A DNA stretch of 64,000 nucleotides from Candidatus Stoquefichus sp. (GCA_021768625.1 JAETUM010000007.1:1-64000); one strand, 5' to 3'; shown: positions 1-9,152, numbered from the stretch's first letter. Notes: a model not told the origin generated them from the sequence alone. Translations and numbers: made by a program.

Positions 1-40
1 CATTACACAAGCAGTTCAACTTTAACTGCATAAAGAAAAT

Positions 41-63
41 GAAGTTGTCTGCTCGACAACTTC
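41..63. terminator. Perfect 9-10 bp hairpin, probable bidirectional or minus-strand terminator
   Basis: A GAAGTTGTC / GACAACTTC stem with a 5-nt loop. On the minus strand it is followed by TTTTCTTT, so it fits an intrinsic terminator for a leftward transcript or the shared end of a gene lying before the window. On the plus strand the following bases are A-rich and a terminator is less likely. Confidence 0.5.
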
Positions 64-240
64 AATAAAAACAATTTTAATTATTTCATCTGTCTACTTG
101 ACAGGGGCGGTTCAAATTCATCTTCTTTTTATTTGGTTTATTAAAGAAGAACTATATTTTTTGTATAATAATCTTTATATCTCTTTTTCTTTCAACAAAA
201 TCATTGTATAATATAAAATATAGAAACGGGAGGATAGAAG

Positions 241-1134
241 ATGAAAAGATTATTAAATTGTACATCTAGTGAAATGGCTAGTATGACAAAGGAAGAATTA
301 AAACAATCTATTATGGCATGTGAAGGTAGAGTTATTATGACTGAAACAGTTGTAGCAGTTCAACCTTTATTGGGCGATTTAACAAATGCAGAATTGGCAG
401 TATCATTTGGGAGTGATATGATTTTATTGAATGTATTTGATTGTGATAATCCTAAAATAAATGGATTGCCTGAAACAGATGAACCAGTAAAATTATTGAA
501 AAAATTAGTAGGAAGACCTGTGGGATGCAATTTAGAGCCTATTGATGAAGAAGCTGAATTAATGGAAAGTCGTCGTGAAATATCTCATGGACGTCATGCA
601 ACAAAAGAAACATTTATAAAAGCAAAGGAATTGGGATTTGATTTTATTTGTTTGACAGGAAATCCAGGAACAGGTGTAAGTAATGCTTCAATAGAAAAGG
701 CAATAAAACTTGCTAAAGAATATTTTGGTGGAATGATTATTGCTGGAAAGATGCATTCTTCAGGAATAGATGAACCATTAGTAGATTTACCAAGTATTGA
801 AAGATTTATTGATGCTGGAGCTGATATTATTTTAATGCCTGCTGTTTATACAGTACCTGGTTTATCAGAACAAACTGTCATGGAAGCTTGTCAGTTAATT
901 AAATCGAAAGGAGCATTATCATTAAGTTCAATTGGTACATCACAAGAAGGTAGTGATGAAGATACAATTAGAATGATTGCTCTTACAAATAAGCGTTGTG
1001 GTATTGATATTCAACATATTGGAGATGCTGGTTGGTGTGGTATTGCATTACCTGAAAATATTATGGCATTATCAATTGCAATTAGAGGAAAACGTTGGAC
1101 ATATCATACAATAGCATCATCTGTTAATAGATAA
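241..1134 (+). CDS. TIM-barrel-like protein of a PTS-associated conserved family (DUF7916-like)
   Basis: A 297-aa soluble protein starting 7 nt after a GGGAGG ribosome site. Successive beta-strand/glycine segments (AELAVSFGSDMILLN, GFDFICLTGNPGTGV, GGMIIAGKMHSSGI, DAGADIILMPAVYT, CGIDIQHIGDAGWCG) give the look of a (beta/alpha)8 barrel. I recognise it as a family often found beside PTS sugar operons and loosely annotated as a haloacid-dehalogenase-like or phosphonomutase-like protein. No HAD DxD motif is visible, so the hydrolase label is doubtful. A TATAAT box lies at 207-212 and a strong terminator follows, so it is probably transcribed alone. Its sugar-phosphate link is inferred only from the neighbouring GH4/PTS genes. 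Confidence 0.6.
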   Translation: MKRLLNCTSSEMASMTKEELKQSIMACEGRVIMTETVVAVQPLLGDLTNAELAVSFGSDMILLNVFDCDNPKINGLPETDEPVKLLKKLVGRPVGCNLEPIDEEAELMESRREISHGRHATKETFIKAKELGFDFICLTGNPGTGVSNASIEKAIKLAKEYFGGMIIAGKMHSSGIDEPLVDLPSIERFIDAGADIILMPAVYTVPGLSEQTVMEACQLIKSKGALSLSSIGTSQEGSDEDTIRMIALTNKRCGIDIQHIGDAGWCGIALPENIMALSIAIRGKRWTYHTIASSVNR

Positions 1135-1200
1135 ATTGATTTTATAAATAAAGATAATTTTATATAATTTGTGTTTTTCAAGATTGAATTATTGAATAAA

Positions 1201-1228
1201 GTGGGGTAAATTGTACCCCGCTTTTTTT
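1201..1228 (+). terminator. Intrinsic terminator after the TIM-barrel gene
   Basis: Stem GTGGGGTA / TACCCCGC with loop AATTG, followed by seven T residues. It separates the first gene from the RpiR-type regulator. Confidence 0.9.
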
Positions 1229-1393
1229 ACGATAAAACTAAAAAAGTCAAACCATTTTTATATTTGATTCATAAAAGTAAATCTTTTTTTGATAAAATAT
1301 ATAATTATTTTTTAATATGATATAATAAGTAAGGAAATGTCTAGTAGAACCTTTTGTGCTCTTGAGCATTTTCCACTGTTAGGGGTGAAGATA

Positions 1394-2107
1394 ATGAATT
1401 TACAGGATATTACAAAGAAGTATATATTAACAGAAACAGAATTAACAATTCTTGAAACAATTATCAATGAATTAACAAGTGGTAATGAAAGAATTTCCAT
1501 ACGTAGCCTTGCTAATAAAACTTATGTATCTACAACTGTTATTATTAAATTAGCAAAAAAATTAGGTTTTATTGGATATAGTCAAATGATTTATGTTTTA
1601 AATGAAAATATTCATCAAAAGGTTTCACATGAACATACTTATCTTTTGTCAGAATTTGTTAATGATCAAGATGTAACTACATTGATGAAACTCGTAGATG
1701 ATCTATATAAATATAGAAAGCAAAAAATTTATTTAGTAGGTATAGGTTTTTCTGACATTATTTCTCAATACTTTTTAAGACGATTAGCAGAAATTGATAT
1801 ATTTGCTTATGGAGGGGCTCCTATTGATTGTATAAATGCAGATAGTAAGCCTTCTATTATCATTTTATTTTCTAAAAGTGGTGAAACTGAAGATCTTATT
1901 CAAGTCATTAAACTGTCTAAAAAAATGGGACATACAGTATATGCCATAACAACATCCTCTCAATCTACAATATCAAAATTAGCAGATTATCATATCGAAT
2001 TAAAATATAAACATGATAAATTATTTGATATACCTGATTACTATGTAGCTACGAGTATATTTATGATAGAAAATATACTTGCAGAGTTTTTAAAAAAAGA
2101 TAATTAA
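1394..2107 (+). CDS. MurR/RpiR-family transcriptional regulator with SIS domain
   Basis: About 237 aa from the ATG at 1394, chosen because an AGGGGTG ribosome site precedes it and homology-like sequence begins there; an upstream in-frame ATG at 1337 has no such site. Residues 1-75 form the RpiR helix-turn-helix (ISIRSLANKTYVSTTVIIK). Residues ~95-230 form a sugar-isomerase (SIS) fold that senses a phosphosugar, with IILFSKSGETEDLI as the typical phosphate-binding loop. It sits immediately upstream of the 6-phospho-glucosidase/PTS operon and is its probable regulator. The inverted repeat at 2241-2270 is a candidate operator. Whether it represses or activates cannot be read from sequence. Confidence 0.85.
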   Translation: MNLQDITKKYILTETELTILETIINELTSGNERISIRSLANKTYVSTTVIIKLAKKLGFIGYSQMIYVLNENIHQKVSHEHTYLLSEFVNDQDVTTLMKLVDDLYKYRKQKIYLVGIGFSDIISQYFLRRLAEIDIFAYGGAPIDCINADSKPSIIILFSKSGETEDLIQVIKLSKKMGHTVYAITTSSQSTISKLADYHIELKYKHDKLFDIPDYYVATSIFMIENILAEFLKKDN

Positions 2108-2138
2108 AAAAATACTCATAGATTTGTGAGTATTTTTT
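2107..2138 (+). terminator. Intrinsic terminator after the RpiR regulator
   Basis: Stem AAAAAATACTCA / TGAGTATTTTTT with an 8-nt loop. The A-rich and T-rich arms make it usable in both directions. Confidence 0.85.
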
Positions 2139-2160
2139 ATTATATAGAATAGCTTTTTGA

Positions 2161-2270
2161 TAACATGTTTTTTTATAAGTTAACATGTTTTTAAACAAGG
2201 GAGTTTTATTGTGAAGTTTTCTTCATTTTGTTAAAATTTGTTTATCAAATGAAGGCCTAATTTTGATAAA
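2161..2270 (+). promoter_or_regulatory. Control region of the GH4/PTS operon with repeats and candidate RpiR operator
   Basis: Two direct copies of TAACATGTTTTT start at 2161 and 2181 (20-bp period). Further down, TTTATCAAA (2241-2249) and TTTGATAAA (2262-2270) are perfect inverted arms 12 bp apart. RpiR-type proteins bind dyads upstream of the operon they control, so this dyad is a reasonable operator. No convincing -35/-10 pair was found, so the promoter itself is not placed. Confidence 0.4.
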
Positions 2271-2299
2271 AATTTGACAAAAAAAGTGAGGACAATGAA

Positions 2300-3715
2300 A
2301 TGAGTAAGAAAAAATATTCAGTTGTTATTTGTGGAGGTGGTAGTACATATACTCCAGATATGATGGAATTATTATGTATGTTACAAAAGGCTTTTCCCCT
2401 AAAAAAAGTTGTTTTATATGATATTGATGAAGAAAGACAAAGAATAGTTGGTGAATTTGGTAAAGTCATGTTCAAAGAATACTATGAAGGTCTAGAATAC
2501 TATTATACAACAAATAAAGAAGATGCATTTCAAGATGTTGATTTTGCTTTTGTGCAAATTAGAGCGGGTGGAATGGATCAAAGAAATAATGATGAAAAAA
2601 TTCCATACAAATATAATACAATTGGTCAAGAAACATGTGGACCTGGTGGTTTAGCATATGGAGTCAGAAGTGTTATACAAATGATTCAATTAGTCAAAGA
2701 TATTCGTCAATATTCCCAAGATGCATGGATTATCAATTATTCAAATCCTGCTGCTATTGTTGCTGAAGCAACAAAAAGAGTATTTCCAAATGATAAACGT
2801 TTAATAAATATTTGTGATATGCCAACAAGTGTCCTTGATGCTTATTTACCATTAATCGGATTAAAACGTAGTGATATTCAACCAGTTTATTTTGGATTAA
2901 ATCATTTTGGTTGGTTTACTAGACTTATTGATCGTCAAACAGGATATGATCATATGCCAGATTTATTAAAATATGTTCAAGATAACTATGAACAAATTCA
3001 TCAACAATTTAAAAATAAAATTACAGGTCCAGATGATCATTGGGGAATTACTTTCTTGAATCATTTAGAAATGATGCGTGATTTCCCATATTCTCTCCCT
3101 AATACATATAACTTATATTATTTGTATCCAAATAAAAGTCTTGAGCATTATTCGATAAACAGAACAAGATATGATGAAGTTATTGAAGGTAGAGAAACAA
3201 CAGTTTTCCAATATTGCAAACAAGTTGCTGAGTTAGGAAAGATGAAAGGTACAAAGTATGATCTTTCACATCGTATTAATTTAAAAGATAATGCAACAAC
3301 TGATGATATTGATTCACAAACTGTATATGCTGATAATGATGTACATGCTGCTTATCTTGTAGAACTTGTCTTATCTATTATTAATAATAAACAAGATTTT
3401 GGATTAGTCATGGTTAAAAATGATGGTATTTGTAAAAATTTAGATAATGACATGATGCTTGAAGTTTCTTGTCTTGTTGGGGCAAATGAACTTATGCCTT
3501 TACAAGTAGGAGAAGTTCCAGCATTTGAAAAAGGATTGTTAGAAAATCAATATGCATGTGAAAAATTATTAGTTGATGCTATATTTGAACGTAATGATTT
3601 GAAATTATTACAAGCATTTACTGAAAATAGAATTGTTAGAGATGCTGATTTAGCAAAAAAATTAATTAAAGATTTTAAAGAAGCTAATAAAGATTATTGG
3701 CCTAATTTCAAATAA
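2300..3715 (+). CDS. glvA: GH4 6-phospho-alpha-glucosidase (maltose-6'-phosphate glucosidase type)
   Basis: 471 aa, the usual GH4 length. GH4 enzymes hydrolyse phosphorylated disaccharides using NAD+ and a divalent metal, usually Mn2+. The N-terminal Rossmann loop CGGGSTYTP (residues ~11-19) binds NAD+. Family landmarks follow: GQETCGPGG (~109), NYSNPAAI (~146), ICDMP (Cys172) and GLNHFGWF (His202); Cys and His are the metal ligands known in GlvA. CDMP in place of CNVP/CNIP is the signature reported for 6-phospho-alpha-glucosidases, so an alpha-linked substrate such as maltose-6-phosphate is favoured over cellobiose-6-phosphate. The PTS EIIC gene follows 25 bp later in the same operon. Confidence 0.9.
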   Translation: MSKKKYSVVICGGGSTYTPDMMELLCMLQKAFPLKKVVLYDIDEERQRIVGEFGKVMFKEYYEGLEYYYTTNKEDAFQDVDFAFVQIRAGGMDQRNNDEKIPYKYNTIGQETCGPGGLAYGVRSVIQMIQLVKDIRQYSQDAWIINYSNPAAIVAEATKRVFPNDKRLINICDMPTSVLDAYLPLIGLKRSDIQPVYFGLNHFGWFTRLIDRQTGYDHMPDLLKYVQDNYEQIHQQFKNKITGPDDHWGITFLNHLEMMRDFPYSLPNTYNLYYLYPNKSLEHYSINRTRYDEVIEGRETTVFQYCKQVAELGKMKGTKYDLSHRINLKDNATTDDIDSQTVYADNDVHAAYLVELVLSIINNKQDFGLVMVKNDGICKNLDNDMMLEVSCLVGANELMPLQVGEVPAFEKGLLENQYACEKLLVDAIFERNDLKLLQAFTENRIVRDADLAKKLIKDFKEANKDYWPNFK

Positions 3716-3740
3716 TGAATAAGATGAAAAGGAGAAAAAC

Positions 3741-5024
3741 ATGGATACTTTAACAACATGGTTAGATAAAAGATTAATGCCTATTGCAACAAAAATATCA
3801 GAGAATAAGTATCTAAGTGCATTGCAAGATGGTTTAATGTTTTCAATGCCAATACTTATTGTAGGATCAATTTGTATTATTATTGGTGATTTCCCATTAC
3901 CAGTTTTTCAAGATGCAATGTCTTCTCTTTTAGGAGATATATGGGGTAGTTGGTGTTGGGATATTATGGTTCCAGCAACAACTGGATTAGTTTCATTGCT
4001 TTCAATTATAGGAATTGCAAACAGTTTAGCAAAAAAGAATGGTGTTGAACCTCTTTCAGCAGTAGGAATATCTGTTTCAGCATATTTTATATTATTAGCT
4101 CAAATGGAAGATGGAGGCTTTGCAGTTTCAAACTTTGAAGCTCAAGGTTTATTTACAGCTATGATTACAGCATTGCTTGCAACTTCAATTTATAGTTTTA
4201 CCATTCATAAAGATTGGGTTATAAAAATGCCAGATACAGTTCCAAGCTTTGTAGCAAGATCATTTAATGCTTTGATTCCTGCAGCTGTGACATTACCTAT
4301 ATTTCTTATTATAAGAATTCTTGTTTCATTAACACCTTTTGGTACAGTGACAAACTTTATTATTCAAGTTTTACAAATGCCATTAGCTAATATTACAACT
4401 TCATTAATTGGTACATTGTTTGCATCATTTCTTAATTCATTTATTTGGTTCTTTGGTATTCATGGATCATCTGTTGTAGATTCTTTTATGGATCCAATTT
4501 GGTATGCAACTCGTGCTGAAAACTTAGCTATTTATCAAACATCTGTGACAGCAATAAGACCATATATCGTCACAATGGATTTTATTAATTTCTTTGTTTT
4601 TGTAACTGGTTCAGGTATTACACTTCCACTTACAATAATTATGGCATTTAAATGTAAAGCAAAACGTTTAAAAGAAATTGGAAAACTATCAATTTTACCT
4701 GGATTATTCAATGTTAATGAACCTGTTATTTTTGGTTTGCCAATTGTATTAAACCCAATGATGCTTATACCTTTTGTTTTAGCACCGACTTGTTCTGTCA
4801 TTATTGCATATTTATCAATGTATGTTGGATTAGTCCCATTTCCAACTGGTGTTACTATACCATGGACAACCCCAGCACCTATTGCAGGATGGTTAATGTG
4901 TAATGATTGGCGTGGTGGACTTTTACAAATTGTGATACTCATTATTTCGGGATTAATATATTATCCATTTATCAAAGCATTAGATAAGAAATATGTCTTA
5001 GAAGAAAATGCAGAAGAAGTATAA
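3741..5024 (+). CDS. PTS EIIC permease, lactose/cellobiose (Lac) family
   Basis: A 427-aa polytopic membrane protein with about ten hydrophobic segments, beginning with the Lac-family pattern (KYLSALQDGLMFSMPILIVGS). It contains the conserved GSGITLPL and LPGLFNVNEPVIFGLPIVLNP segments that form the sugar/EIIB interface. It would translocate a sugar and hand it to EIIB for phosphorylation. No EIIA or EIIB gene lies nearby, so these must be encoded elsewhere. The AAGGAG ribosome site and 25-bp gap to the GH4 gene indicate co-transcription. Permease type (cellobiose-like) and GH4 signature (alpha-glucoside) do not match in the usual way, so the substrate is left open. Confidence 0.88.
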   Translation: MDTLTTWLDKRLMPIATKISENKYLSALQDGLMFSMPILIVGSICIIIGDFPLPVFQDAMSSLLGDIWGSWCWDIMVPATTGLVSLLSIIGIANSLAKKNGVEPLSAVGISVSAYFILLAQMEDGGFAVSNFEAQGLFTAMITALLATSIYSFTIHKDWVIKMPDTVPSFVARSFNALIPAAVTLPIFLIIRILVSLTPFGTVTNFIIQVLQMPLANITTSLIGTLFASFLNSFIWFFGIHGSSVVDSFMDPIWYATRAENLAIYQTSVTAIRPYIVTMDFINFFVFVTGSGITLPLTIIMAFKCKAKRLKEIGKLSILPGLFNVNEPVIFGLPIVLNPMMLIPFVLAPTCSVIIAYLSMYVGLVPFPTGVTIPWTTPAPIAGWLMCNDWRGGLLQIVILIISGLIYYPFIKALDKKYVLEENAEEV

Positions 5025-5535
5025 GATAAATAGACTGATTGCGTATATTATTGATTGGATTTTAAGTTCATTATTATATAACTTTATTGCTTTGTTGTAT
5101 TATTCTATTATTACGCAAATTCAGTCATCAAAAATTGATTTTTATAATCTTAAACTATCACAAGGAATTGTTGTTATCATAATTTGCTTTCTAGTTTATA
5201 TTGGGTATTTTATTTTATACCCTTATTATAAGGAGCAAACTTTAGGGAAAAAAATGATGCATTTGGAAATTGTAGATTTAAATCAAAAACCTTGTTCTTT
5301 AACAGCATATATTTTACGTTTTATATGTTTGCTTTTGTTAGAAGGATTTATTTTCTATCCTTCATTTGTCATAATTCAATTTATTGAATGTTTTATGAGT
5401 GTTGATATTGCTACAATTATTTATAAGGTCTCTACTACAATCACAATTCTTTCGTTATTTGTTGCAGTTATAAAAAATAAATTTTTTCATGATTATATAT
5501 CACATACGGAGGTCATACTTATTAATGATAAATGA
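5008..5535 (+). CDS. RDD-family membrane protein
   Basis: 175 aa with the RDD pattern: Arg-Leu-Ile-Ala-Tyr-Ile-Ile-Asp near residue 8, a GKKMMHLEIVD segment mid-protein and a conserved FHDYISHT at the C-terminus. Four hydrophobic stretches are visible. The start overlaps the EIIC gene by 17 bp, suggesting translational coupling, although the ribosome site is weak. RDD proteins are poorly characterised and some have been linked to ion transport. A role with the PTS permease is only inferred from the overlap. Confidence 0.75.
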   Translation: MQKKYKINRLIAYIIDWILSSLLYNFIALLYYSIITQIQSSKIDFYNLKLSQGIVVIIICFLVYIGYFILYPYYKEQTLGKKMMHLEIVDLNQKPCSLTAYILRFICLLLLEGFIFYPSFVIIQFIECFMSVDIATIIYKVSTTITILSLFVAVIKNKFFHDYISHTEVILINDK

Positions 5536-5572
5536 TTAATGGATAATTTAGATGATTTATATTTGAGGTTAA

Positions 5573-6061
5573 AAAGGGGCTGTAACGAAATAACTTTTTA
5601 AAAAGTTGATTTTGTTCAGCTTTTTTCTTTTGCTTGAATTTTGACAATTAAAAAACATCTTCAATCTTTTTTTTCAGTAAGATGTGATCTCTTTGATGTT
5701 TTTTATTCGTTTTTAAGCGCAATATCCCTATTTACAGTTAAAACTATTTTTAACAGGAGTATAACATTATCATATCCCTTTCTACCACGACGCTCTTTTC
5801 TTTTTAGATATTTATAAAGATTCACTCCATCTAGCGCCTTTAAGAAAGAAACAACCTCATCATCAGGATCAATTTTTATTCCCAAATCCAGTGGTAAAGA
5901 TAATTGAAATGCGCTATAATTATGACTGTAATTAGATTGTGTAAATGTGGTAGTTTCCATAATCTAATTATACCAAAAAGGACAATGATTATCATTAATT
6001 GATTTCATTGCCCTTTTTGTATTCAAGACTTTCACAAAATATTTATTTCGTTACAGCCTCT
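5573..6061. mobile_element. Internally deleted IS1182-like element (MITE-like), ~0.49 kb
   Basis: Exact inverted ends GGCTGTAACGAAATAA (5578-5593) and its complement (6043-6058) bound ~480 bp. The flanks carry TTAA at 5569-5572 and 6062-6065, a possible target duplication, though the outermost bases of the two ends are not perfectly symmetrical. The interior holds a short reading frame matching only the start of an IS1182-type transposase, far below the ~450-550 aa of the family. It is therefore non-autonomous, and any movement would need a transposase supplied from elsewhere. Confidence 0.75.
5703..5960 (-). pseudogene. Truncated IS1182-family transposase, N-terminal fragment
   Basis: 85 codons. 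Residues ~18-32 (FQLSLPLDLGIKIDPDD) and ~57-72 (ERRGRKGYDNVILLLK) match the N-terminal region of IS1182 transposases. The catalytic DDE portion is absent and the last ~10 residues look like an unrelated or C-terminal tail joined by internal deletion. A TATAAT box lies just before the start, as in intact elements. The product cannot transpose; an inhibitory role is conceivable but unsupported. Confidence 0.75.
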
Positions 6062-6367
6062 TTAATAATACATTGATGGTGGAATACTGATAAATGCTTG
6101 AAAGCCTCCATCAATATAGTATGCTTGATAGTTTTGGTTATTTAATTCTAAAGCTAATTTTTTAGCAATATGCCCACTTTGACACATTAAGTAAATAGGT
6201 TTATTCTTTGATAAAGAAGGTAAGTATGATGAGAATTTTTCATATGGAATATTAACAAAGTTTTTGATATGAAGATCATCAAATTGATATTGATCTCTTA
6301 AATCAATAAAGTAGGCATCTGTATTTATAATGTGTGGTATATCTTGAGGATTAATAAAATAATTCAT
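6062..6367 (-). CDS. Single-domain rhodanese-like protein
   Basis: 101 aa, the size of a stand-alone rhodanese domain. It has the N-terminal DAYFIDLRDQYQFDDLHI segment (CH2A-like), the active-site loop CQSGHIA with a catalytic Cys near residue 75, and the C-terminal YIDGGFQAF strand-loop. Such proteins carry sulfur as a Cys persulfide in the cytoplasm. The stop codon TAA is formed by the TTAA that borders the adjacent IS remnant, so the insertion may have altered the last few residues. No partner gene identifies the sulfur pathway. Confidence 0.85.
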   Translation of the reverse strand: MNYFINPQDIPHIINTDAYFIDLRDQYQFDDLHIKNFVNIPYEKFSSYLPSLSKNKPIYLMCQSGHIAKKLALELNNQNYQAYYIDGGFQAFISIPPSMYY

Positions 6368-6691
6368 TGTATCACCCTATCTTATTATATTCATAAAATA
6401 ATTAGATGTGATATTGTATTTATAATGCTTTGCATTTTTTATAGATGATTATGTTTATAAAAAATAATATTGTATAGAATGGAAGAAATATATTAAAGAA
6501 TATGAAAAAGACGATTTATTTAGAAAAATACTTTTTCTTAATGGTATTTATATTTTCAAATAAAAGCTATATTTATCATTATATTCATAGTGATGAATGG
6601 TCATAATATCATGTGAAACATGTTTCGTCTTTCTTTGATAAAAAATATGATTAAGAGCATGATAATCTATTCACATATCATAAGAAATGAA
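6368..6691. other. Intergenic region between rhodanese and pgk
   Basis: AT-rich and without a supportable gene. It holds the divergent start regions; only the pgk promoter at its right end could be identified. No conserved hairpin or riboswitch was recognised. Confidence 0.5.
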
Positions 6692-6720
6692 TTGAAAATC
6701 ATGTATAAGAATGGTATAAT
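6692..6720 (+). promoter_or_regulatory. Sigma-A promoter of pgk-tpiA
   Basis: TTGAAA (6692-6697), 17-bp spacer, TATAAT (6715-6720), with an extended -10 TG at 6712-6713. The transcript would begin about 15 bp before the pgk start codon. Confidence 0.85.
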
Positions 6721-6742
6721 TCAAGCATGGAGGAATGTTAAT

Positions 6743-7927
6743 ATGGATAAAAAAACAATTAAAGATATTGAAGTTGCTGGAAAAACTGTATTAGTTCGTG
6801 TTGACTTCAACGTACCTAGAGACAAAGAAACAGGAGAAATTACTAACGACAATAGAATTGTTGCTGCTTTACCAACTCTAAAATATTTATTAGAACATGG
6901 TCCTAAAGCTGTTGTATTATTCTCACATTTAGGAAAGGTAAAAACTGAAGAAGACAAAGCTAAAAATAATTTAGCAGTTGTTGCTCCAAGATTATCTGAA
7001 TTATTAGGAGTAGATGTAAAATTTGTTGATTGTACAAGAGGAGAAGAACTTGAAAATGCTGTAAAAGAAGCTAATAATGGTCAAGTTATTTTAGTACAAA
7101 ATACACGTTATGAAAAAGGTGAAAGTAAAAATGATCCTGAATTAGGTAAATATTGGGCTTCATTAGGTGATGTATTTGTTGAAGATGCATTTGGTTCTGT
7201 ACATAGAGCACATGCTTCTACAGCAGGAATTCCTGCACATTTACCATCTGCAGCAGGTTTCTTAGTTGAAAAAGAAATTGCTTATATTGGAAAAGCTGTA
7301 AGTAATCCAGAAAGACCAATGGTTGCTATTTTAGGTGGAGCTAAAGTTTCTGATAAGATTTTAGTTATTGAAAACTTATTAAAAATTGCTGATAAAGTTA
7401 TTGTTGGTGGAGGTATGTCATATACTTTTGCTAAAGCTCAAGGTTTTGAAGTTGGAAATTCTTTATTAGAAGAAGATAGAATCCAAGTTGCTAAAGACTT
7501 AATTGAAAAAGCTGGAGATAAATTATTATTACCAGTAGATACAGTTGTTAATAATGCATTCTCTGAAGAAGGAGATATTAAGGTTGTAGAAGGAGATATT
7601 CCAGAAGGATATATGGGATTAGACATTGGACCTAAATCAGTTGAAAATATTAAGGCTGCTTTAGATGGTGCTAAGACAGTTATTTGGAATGGACCAATGG
7701 GTGTATTTGAAATGGATACATTCGCAAAAGGAACAATTTCTGTATGTGAAGCATTAGCTAATTTACCTGAAGCTAATACTATTATTGGTGGTGGAGATAG
7801 TGCTGCTGCTGTTATGAAATTAGGATATGCTGATAAAGTTTCTCATATTTCAACTGGTGGAGGAGCTTCATTAGAATATATGGAAGGTAAAGTATTACCA
7901 GGTATTGCTGCTATTGATGATAAATAA
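6743..7927 (+). CDS. pgk: Phosphoglycerate kinase
   Basis: 394 aa, standard for bacterial PGK. It transfers the acyl-phosphate of 1,3-bisphosphoglycerate to ADP in glycolysis, in the cytosol. Visible landmarks are [10 protein letters not shown] at the N-terminal substrate domain, [24 protein letters not shown] and the C-terminal nucleotide-site GGGDSAAAV and [10 protein letters not shown]. The ATG at 6743 is used because it has a GGAGG site 9 bp upstream and matches the family N-terminus; in-frame codons further upstream do not. tpiA follows 17 bp later with a shared promoter and terminator. gap is not adjacent here, unlike many Firmicutes. Confidence 0.98.
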   Translation: MDKKTIKDIEVAGKTVLVRVDFNVPRDKETGEITNDNRIVAALPTLKYLLEHGPKAVVLFSHLGKVKTEEDKAKNNLAVVAPRLSELLGVDVKFVDCTRGEELENAVKEANNGQVILVQNTRYEKGESKNDPELGKYWASLGDVFVEDAFGSVHRAHASTAGIPAHLPSAAGFLVEKEIAYIGKAVSNPERPMVAILGGAKVSDKILVIENLLKIADKVIVGGGMSYTFAKAQGFEVGNSLLEEDRIQVAKDLIEKAGDKLLLPVDTVVNNAFSEEGDIKVVEGDIPEGYMGLDIGPKSVENIKAALDGAKTVIWNGPMGVFEMDTFAKGTISVCEALANLPEANTIIGGGDSAAAVMKLGYADKVSHISTGGGASLEYMEGKVLPGIAAIDDK

Positions 7928-7944
7928 TTAGGGAGATGGATAAG

Positions 7945-8688
7945 ATGAGAAAACCAATTATCGTAGGAAACTGGAAAATGAATAAAACAATTGCTGAAAC
8001 AAATGCCTTTGTTGAAGCTGTTGATAGTAGTGTAACTGACACTGCTGATTGGGGAATTGCTACACCATATTTATCTTTACAAAGTGCAAAAGCAAATGCA
8101 AAAAAATTATTAATTGCTGCTGAAAATTGCCACTTTAAAGATAATGGAGCATATACTGGTGAAGTTAGTGTTGAAATGTTAAAAGAAATTGGAATTGAAT
8201 GGGTTATTTTAGGACATTCTGAAAGAAGACAATATTTCGGTGAAACTGACGAAACAGTTAACGCAAAAATGTTACAAGTTCTTAAAAACGATTTAACTCC
8301 AATTGTATGTGTTGGTGAAACATTAGAAGAATATGAAGCAGGAATAACAAAAGATGTTGTTAAAACTCAAACAGTTGCTGCATTTAAAGACGTATGTCCA
8401 AATTGTGCTAGTAGAGTTGTTATTGCTTATGAACCAGTATGGGCTATTGGTACAGGTAAAACTGCAACTAATGAAATTGCTCAAGATGTTTGCGCATATA
8501 TTAGAAGTGTTGTTGCTGATCTATATGGACAAGAAGTTGCTGATAAAGTAAGAATTCAATATGGTGGATCTGTAAAACCAGAAGGATTAAAAGCTTTATT
8601 AGAACAACCTGATATTGATGGTGCATTAGTTGGTGGAGCTTCTTTAGTAGAAGATTCATATAAAGCTATGATTGCTGCATTAGATTAA
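7945..8688 (+). CDS. tpiA: Triosephosphate isomerase
   Basis: 247 aa. It interconverts dihydroxyacetone phosphate and glyceraldehyde-3-phosphate. Active-site residues are all present: Lys11 in GNWKMN, His91 in GHSERR and Glu163 in AYEPVWAIGTG; the phosphate loop is GGSVKPEG. The ATG at 7945 is preferred over 7936 because GGGAG at 7931-7935 gives a 9-nt spacing. It is the second gene of the pgk-tpiA operon and is followed by an intrinsic terminator. Confidence 0.98.
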   Translation: MRKPIIVGNWKMNKTIAETNAFVEAVDSSVTDTADWGIATPYLSLQSAKANAKKLLIAAENCHFKDNGAYTGEVSVEMLKEIGIEWVILGHSERRQYFGETDETVNAKMLQVLKNDLTPIVCVGETLEEYEAGITKDVVKTQTVAAFKDVCPNCASRVVIAYEPVWAIGTGKTATNEIAQDVCAYIRSVVADLYGQEVADKVRIQYGGSVKPEGLKALLEQPDIDGALVGGASLVEDSYKAMIAALD

Positions 8689-8695
8689 TGATATA

Positions 8696-8719
8696 GGACC
8701 GCTAAAGCGGTTCTTTTTT
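8696..8719 (+). terminator. Terminator of pgk-tpiA
   Basis: ACCGC / GCGGT stem with loop TAAA, extended by a G-T and a G-C pair, then six T residues. Confidence 0.9.
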
Positions 8720-8771
8720 GTTTAAATAAAAACATCTATCAGTAAAAATAGATAGATGCTTAAGTATATCA

Positions 8772-9083
8772 TTATGACCAATGACTACTACTAGAATAGC
8801 TTGCTACATGAAGACCTTCTTCATTGTTTATTGTTTTCAGTTCGTGCGTTATCCAAAAACCAGAACCACGTTCTTCATCATCTTCGTTATCATAACAGTA
8901 AAGTTTTATATCTTGATATTTATTGATAATTTCTGGAAACAGTTTATCATAAATATTTGCATTAAAAATCTCAGTTTCTTGATAATGAGGATTAATTTTC
9001 CATTCTTTTTTTCCAAATTTTTCTTCAATACATATTTGCGCTTTTTCTCTATTTTCTGCTTTTCCCCATATAACAACTTTCAT
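8772..9083 (-). CDS. Hypothetical cytosolic protein
   Basis: 103 aa, not recognised. An AGAGGA ribosome site precedes the ATG. The sequence is soluble, with an N-terminal beta-strand (MKVVIWGKAENREKA), an acidic middle (CYDNEDDEERGSGFW) and a serine-rich end. It looks like a genuine gene from its start context and codon use. It lies convergent with tpiA. Confidence 0.55.
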   Translation of the reverse strand: MKVVIWGKAENREKAQICIEEKFGKKEWKINPHYQETEIFNANIYDKLFPEIINKYQDIKLYCYDNEDDEERGSGFWITHELKTINNEEGLHVASYSSSSHWS

Positions 9084-9152
9084 ATGATTCCTCTTTTCTT
9101 TGATGAAGATAATGAATATTTTTAATCTTTGTTATCATTATAACATGACTTT

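Noticed and set aside
8354-8551. 65-codon frame inside tpiA
   Set aside because: Leucine-rich shadow frame of a clearly conserved enzyme gene.
8781-9125. 114-codon plus-strand frame opposite the small hypothetical gene
   Set aside because: The minus-strand gene has a proper ribosome site and protein-like composition; this one is Phe/Ile-rich antisense.
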